From Candidatus Levyibacteriota bacterium (GTDB taxonomy: Bacteria > Patescibacteriota > Microgenomatia > Levybacterales > UBA12049), in the NCBI GenBank assembly GCA_003173995.1, contig PRDT01000075.1, positions 1 through 16,965 on the forward strand: a stretch of DNA of 16,965 nt. The letters run 5' to 3'. The position numbers and the translations under genes were made by a program. Below are positions 14,401-16,965 of the stretch, in pieces (the first letter of the stretch is position 1; the number at the start of each line of letters is the position of its first letter). The notes below the pieces were generated by a model. The model was not told where the DNA came from, made no database searches, and saw nothing but the letters and a program-made list of their open reading frames with translations.

Positions 14401-15409
14401 AGAAGGCTAGGACAAAGAGAACTCCAACTAAAGCAAGTGCAACTCCAGCAACACCTATGCCAAAGATAGTATCCCCAGGACCGGTCGGTGGCAGTGTTGG
14501 CTTAGGAGAGGTCGAAACAATAGGCACAGTTGGTGTTGGGGTACTCCCAGGAGGTCTAGTAGGGGTGGGTGTCGGAGTTGATCCTGGAGGTGGTGTGTTA
14601 GTGGGGGTTGTGGTAACTCCACCGGTTGGAGTATCCGTTGGACTATCTGTAGGCGTATCAGTAAGTGTTATCCCAGGAGTACTAGTTGGGGTATCAGGAG
14701 GTGTGTCTGTCGGAGTATTGACTGGCGTTGTTGGAGTTGGTGTCTTTGTTGGAGGAGCTGTGCAAGTTGCATTTGCTGTTTCACAAAAACCCCAGTTCAT
14801 CGTCTGAAACCTTACCCCTGTTGTAGGATTACCAGGACCACAACTTCTTCCATTCCATGAATAAGAAAATGTCAAGTCATTTTGAAAAGTTCCACATGCC
14901 TGTTGAGCTTGATTGACATCAGATTGAAGAGTAACAGTATCTCCTTTATTGAGGGTGATTGATTTTGGCATTTGGGTATGTGTTGTACCATTATGATTTG
15001 GATCATCAGGACCACCACACACCCATAATTTCTTTCCACTACTATCCTTTGCAACATAGTTACACCAATATTTTTCCCATATAAAGTTTACTGTAAGAGG
15101 AGTATTACCAGAATTTTTGCCTTGGTTTTGTACAGTAACTTCTGTTGAGTATTTATCAAAAGATGTACTTGAAACAGGACTACCTCCAGTATCGCAACTA
15201 GGATTTTCGGTGACATTCGAAATAGCAACGAGATTACCACAAACATCCATATTTGGATAATTTCCTGTGGCTGCATGTTGGTTAATTGTCTGTTGAGTCT
15301 TTACTTCAAGGAGAATGAGGGGAAGAGCAATAAGGAAAATGAAAAAAATGAGAAGACCCAAAAGGGTCTTTTTGTCCATATACCTAAATCTGTCGAAAAT
15401 ATTGCGCAT
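14399..15409 (-). CDS. Surface protein with Thr/Pro stalk and LPPTG tail
   Basis: The 336-residue protein has an N-terminal membrane span (about 15-36, LLGLLIFFIFLIALPLILLE), then an extracellular beta-type domain (about 40-217) with eight cysteines (C57, C72, C116, C131, C172, C190, C209, C216) that could form four disulfides. Residues 219-305 are a low-complexity Thr/Pro/Ser stalk. The end reads PTLPPTGPGDTIFGIG (304-319), then a hydrophobic helix to the last residue. LPPTG matches the LPxTG sortase pattern, but the basic tail that normally follows the helix is missing, so it may simply be anchored at both ends. I recognise the architecture, not a named family. The ATG at 15409 is supported by a promoter whose -10 lies 7 bases before it. 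Convergent with DUF2130. Confidence 0.85.
   Translation of the reverse strand: MRNIFDRFRYMDKKTLLGLLIFFIFLIALPLILLEVKTQQTINQHAATGNYPNMDVCGNLVAISNVTENPSCDTGGSPVSSTSFDKYSTEVTVQNQGKNSGNTPLTVNFIWEKYWCNYVAKDSSGKKLWVCGGPDDPNHNGTTHTQMPKSITLNKGDTVTLQSDVNQAQQACGTFQNDLTFSYSWNGRSCGPGNPTTGVRFQTMNWGFCETANATCTAPPTKTPTPTTPVNTPTDTPPDTPTSTPGITLTDTPTDSPTDTPTGGVTTTPTNTPPPGSTPTPTPTRPPGSTPTPTVPIVSTSPKPTLPPTGPGDTIFGIGVAGVALALVGVLFVLAF
14480..14755 (-). repeat. Thr/Pro low-complexity coding repeat
   Basis: This stretch encodes imperfect TPTDTP, TPTPTP and PPGSTPTPT units of the stalk. The degenerate ACN/CCN codons make the DNA look like short GT-rich tandem repeats on the plus strand, a likely site of length variation. 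Confidence 0.8.
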
Positions 15410-15416
15410 TGCTTTA

Positions 15417-15446
15417 AGCTTAGATCACGCTTGATACTATTGTCAA
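15417..15446 (-). promoter_or_regulatory. Promoter of the stalk-protein gene (TTGACA-18-TAAGCT)
   Basis: On the minus strand a perfect -35 TTGACA (15441-15446), 18 bases, TAAGCT (15417-15422), 7 bases before the ATG at 15409. Its -35 overlaps the plus-strand -35 of the divergent GT87 gene. Confidence 0.55.
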
Positions 15447-15466
15447 TAAAGGGGATAAGATATAAT
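15440..15466 (+). promoter_or_regulatory. Promoter of the GT87 gene (TTGTCA-15-TATAAT)
   Basis: A perfect TATAAT (15461-15466) ends 6 bases before the GTG at 15473. TTGTCA (15440-15445) lies 15 bases upstream, a short spacing, and overlaps the opposing TTGACA. Confidence 0.6.
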
Positions 15467-15472
15467 GAGAGG

Positions 15473-16663
15473 GTGAAGCAAAAACATTGGCAAATAATTT
15501 TGTTAATAGCGTGTTGTGCAGTTATTTGCTACACATTTTTTTCGGTCATTAAAATTGTCACCTCACTTGCTCCTGATTTTAGTGTTTATTTTTCTGCTGC
15601 AAGAGATCTCTTTATTGGCCTCCCAATATATACAGACACGCATGTGTTTACCTCATTTGGGTATCCACCAATTACTGCATTTTTCTACATTTTTTTTCTT
15701 CTATTTCCGTATTCTATTTCACAAACATTGTTTATTACAGGAAGCTTTATCGCCGCATGTGTTTCTCTTTTAATTAGTTATAAACTGATAAAAATTCCTT
15801 TTACTATTTTAACTATTTCACTAGGGCTTTTGCTTCTTTTTCTGGCATTCCCTACAAAATTTACACTAGGTATGGGACAAAGTAATTTTTTTGCTTTGAT
15901 GATACTACTAGATTCATTCCTTTGTTATATACGTAAAAAGACCTTATTTTCTGCAATTTTATTTGCCATTGCAATAATTCTTAAGCCAATATTTCTTTTT
16001 CTTATCCTATTTTTTATTCTTGAAAAGCAATGGAACATTCTTTTCCGAACACTTGCTTTCATTGTTGGATTGGTTATAGTCATGACTTTTCTTTTTCCAA
16101 ACTCTCTTTATGATACGTTTTACTACATCAAACATATGCTTCCGTCGCTATTTAATATCCATGGAAGAGGAGTTTATTACAACCAAGGTCTAACCGGATT
16201 TGTGGTAAGAGAAATAGGAGAGACAGTATTGGCAAAACACCTTGCAACATTTTTCTCTCTTGTAATCGCTTTTTGTGGATTATTTACACTTAATAAAAGC
16301 AGTACTATTCAAAAAATTGTTATTCTTCTTACGCTATTGCCTCTTATTGATAGTCTTTCATGGCAACATCATTTTGTTGTACTTCTTTTGCCATTTGCTT
16401 ATGTCATCAGTACCCTTTTGAAGAAACAGGACATTGTTGGCCTTAGTATGGTTGGGATAAGTTATATTCTAGTGTGTGTAAATATTGCAAACCCTCAAAC
16501 ATTTTCATATTTTCCCCTTAATATATTGCTTTCACACACATTCTATGGAACACTAGTATTGCTAGGGGTAGAAATGTATATAATTTTTCCTCTACAAAAA
16601 AGAAAATTGCTTGGGGGAAAGCTGTCGAATAGACTTTTGGTTGGTTGGATTCATAATAAATGA
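15473..16663 (+). CDS. GT87/DUF2029-family polytopic glycosyltransferase
   Basis: The 396-residue protein has about ten membrane spans and the GT87 (DUF2029) pattern: first helix at about 7-29, then the extracytoplasmic APDFSVYFSAARDLFIGLPIY (with D35, where the family has its catalytic Asp), FGYPPITAFFYIFFLLFPYS, a central IAIILKPIFLFLILFFILEK, and late SWQHHFVVLLLPFAY. GT87 enzymes are integral membrane mannosyltransferases using polyprenyl-phosphate sugars; the acceptor here is unknown. I chose the GTG at 15473 over an in-frame ATG at 15275 because a TATAAT lies 6 bases before it, the family begins near KQKHWQIILL, and the longer form would run through the opposite gene with a charged, non-family N-terminus. 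The last 72 bases overlap the convergent gene at 16592. Confidence 0.87.
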   Translation: MKQKHWQIILLIACCAVICYTFFSVIKIVTSLAPDFSVYFSAARDLFIGLPIYTDTHVFTSFGYPPITAFFYIFFLLFPYSISQTLFITGSFIAACVSLLISYKLIKIPFTILTISLGLLLLFLAFPTKFTLGMGQSNFFALMILLDSFLCYIRKKTLFSAILFAIAIILKPIFLFLILFFILEKQWNILFRTLAFIVGLVIVMTFLFPNSLYDTFYYIKHMLPSLFNIHGRGVYYNQGLTGFVVREIGETVLAKHLATFFSLVIAFCGLFTLNKSSTIQKIVILLTLLPLIDSLSWQHHFVVLLLPFAYVISTLLKKQDIVGLSMVGISYILVCVNIANPQTFSYFPLNILLSHTFYGTLVLLGVEMYIIFPLQKRKLLGGKLSNRLLVGWIHNK

Positions 16664-16965
16664 CACCAACAATTTATATATGTCCTTATCAAAGGTATAG
16701 GTATAAAACGTTTCATCTGCTGCATCATGCACATCAGACGTAAATCGTCCTAAAAGACACCACTTATTAACTAAAAAGCTTTCTCTTTTATCTTCAGAAT
16801 TTTCTTGAATCAAAATTGGTCCCGCAAAAGGCCACTGCTTGAATTTATATTCATGGAATGCTTCAACAAATCGCATATTATAAGCAAGTGACTTTTCCTT
16901 TCCAAGACAAGCGCCCTTACATTCTCCAAGTCGGTACGCAAAACAACCTGTGGATGTTTTTTCAA
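16592..16965 (-). CDS. C-terminal part of a DnaQ-exonuclease/UvrC-like fusion protein, partial
   Basis: The frame is open from the right edge to a TAG at 16592-16594 (124 complete codons), and no start lies in the window; the ATG at 16876 is internal. The visible protein begins EKTSTGCFAYRLGECKGACL, then GKEKSLAYNMRFVEAFHEYK and WPFAGPILIQEN. The CF-Y-LG-C-GAC-G-E-YN-R pattern is known to me from the C-terminal UvrC-like region of proteins joining a DNA polymerase III epsilon-type 3'-5' exonuclease to a GIY-YIG domain; it parallels the cysteine patch of UvrC. The catalytic domains would lie beyond the window, so activity cannot be judged. It probably acts in DNA repair or nucleic acid degradation. 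The 3' end overlaps the GT87 gene by 72 bases on the opposite strand. Confidence 0.75.
   Translation of the reverse strand, partial: EKTSTGCFAYRLGECKGACLGKEKSLAYNMRFVEAFHEYKFKQWPFAGPILIQENSEDKRESFLVNKWCLLGRFTSDVHDAADETFYTYTFDKDIYKLLVSFIMNPTNQKSIRQLSPKQFSFL

Noticed and set aside
14480..14755. CRISPR-like or tandem repeat array
   Set aside because: No conserved repeat with unique spacers; the periodicity is explained by Thr/Pro codons in an open frame.
14457..14807. Plus-strand Gly/Val repeat frame of 116 codons
   Set aside because: Reverse-complement image of the Thr/Pro stalk codons (ACN/CCN read as GGN/GTN); no independent evidence.
15275..15472. Longer N-terminus for the GT87 protein from ATG 15275
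   Set aside because: The extra 66 residues are charged, not family-like, run through the opposite gene and promoter region, and a TATAAT lies just before GTG 15473.
1..16965. Alternative genetic code (TGA as Gly)
   Set aside because: Genes end cleanly at TGA (1763-1765 and 16661-16663) and no in-frame TGA occurs in the conserved genes.

Overview
The window looks like chromosomal DNA of an uncultured Candidate Phyla Radiation (Patescibacteria) bacterium, most likely of the Microgenomates type. This is inferred from gene content and expression signals, with no database search. The DNA is AT-rich, genes are packed tightly on both strands, and Shine-Dalgarno sites are almost absent. Several genes start about 6 bases after a TATAAT-like box, as leaderless mRNAs would. 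A surface protein ends in a CPR-style LPPTGPGDT tail, and UvrC is unusually short. TGA is used as a stop (genes ending at 1765 and 16663), so the code is table 11 and not the Gracilibacteria/Absconditabacteria code.

Layout. 1-1072 (-): a partial BioF2/Acetyltransf_6-type acyltransferase, cut by the window edge. 1262-3765 (+): a DUF1269 membrane protein, a methyltransferase-like protein and an unrecognised protein, each with its own apparent leaderless promoter. 3860-9801 (+): uvrA, a secreted and anchored transglutaminase-like protein, and a compact uvrC that starts inside the transglutaminase gene. 13155 down to 9794 (-): a closely spaced run of a PF04020 (holin-4 superfamily) membrane protein, yvcK, secG, an anchored oligopeptide-binding-type protein and a small GNAT acetyltransferase. 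13240-14382 (+): a DUF2130 coiled-coil/nuclease-fold protein, divergent from that run. 14399-15409 (-): a cysteine-containing surface protein with a Thr/Pro stalk and LPPTG tail. 15473-16663 (+): a GT87/DUF2029 polytopic glycosyltransferase, divergent from the stalk protein. 16592-16965 (-): the C-terminal end of a protein resembling DnaQ-type exonuclease/UvrC-like fusions, cut by the right edge.

How it fits together. uvrA and uvrC supply two parts of nucleotide excision repair; uvrB is not in the window. The transglutaminase-like protein, stalk protein, GT87 enzyme, anchored binding protein, SecG and YvcK concern the cell envelope, export or wall metabolism. I see no mobile element, CRISPR array, rRNA or tRNA, and no defence island. 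Once the left-edge gene is called there is no gene-free stretch longer than 300 bases. The most notable signals are at the level of expression and gene architecture: widespread leaderless starts, one strong Shine-Dalgarno used for the nested uvrC start, divergent promoters with overlapping -35 boxes, and a UvrC lacking its usual middle region and C-terminal HhH domain.
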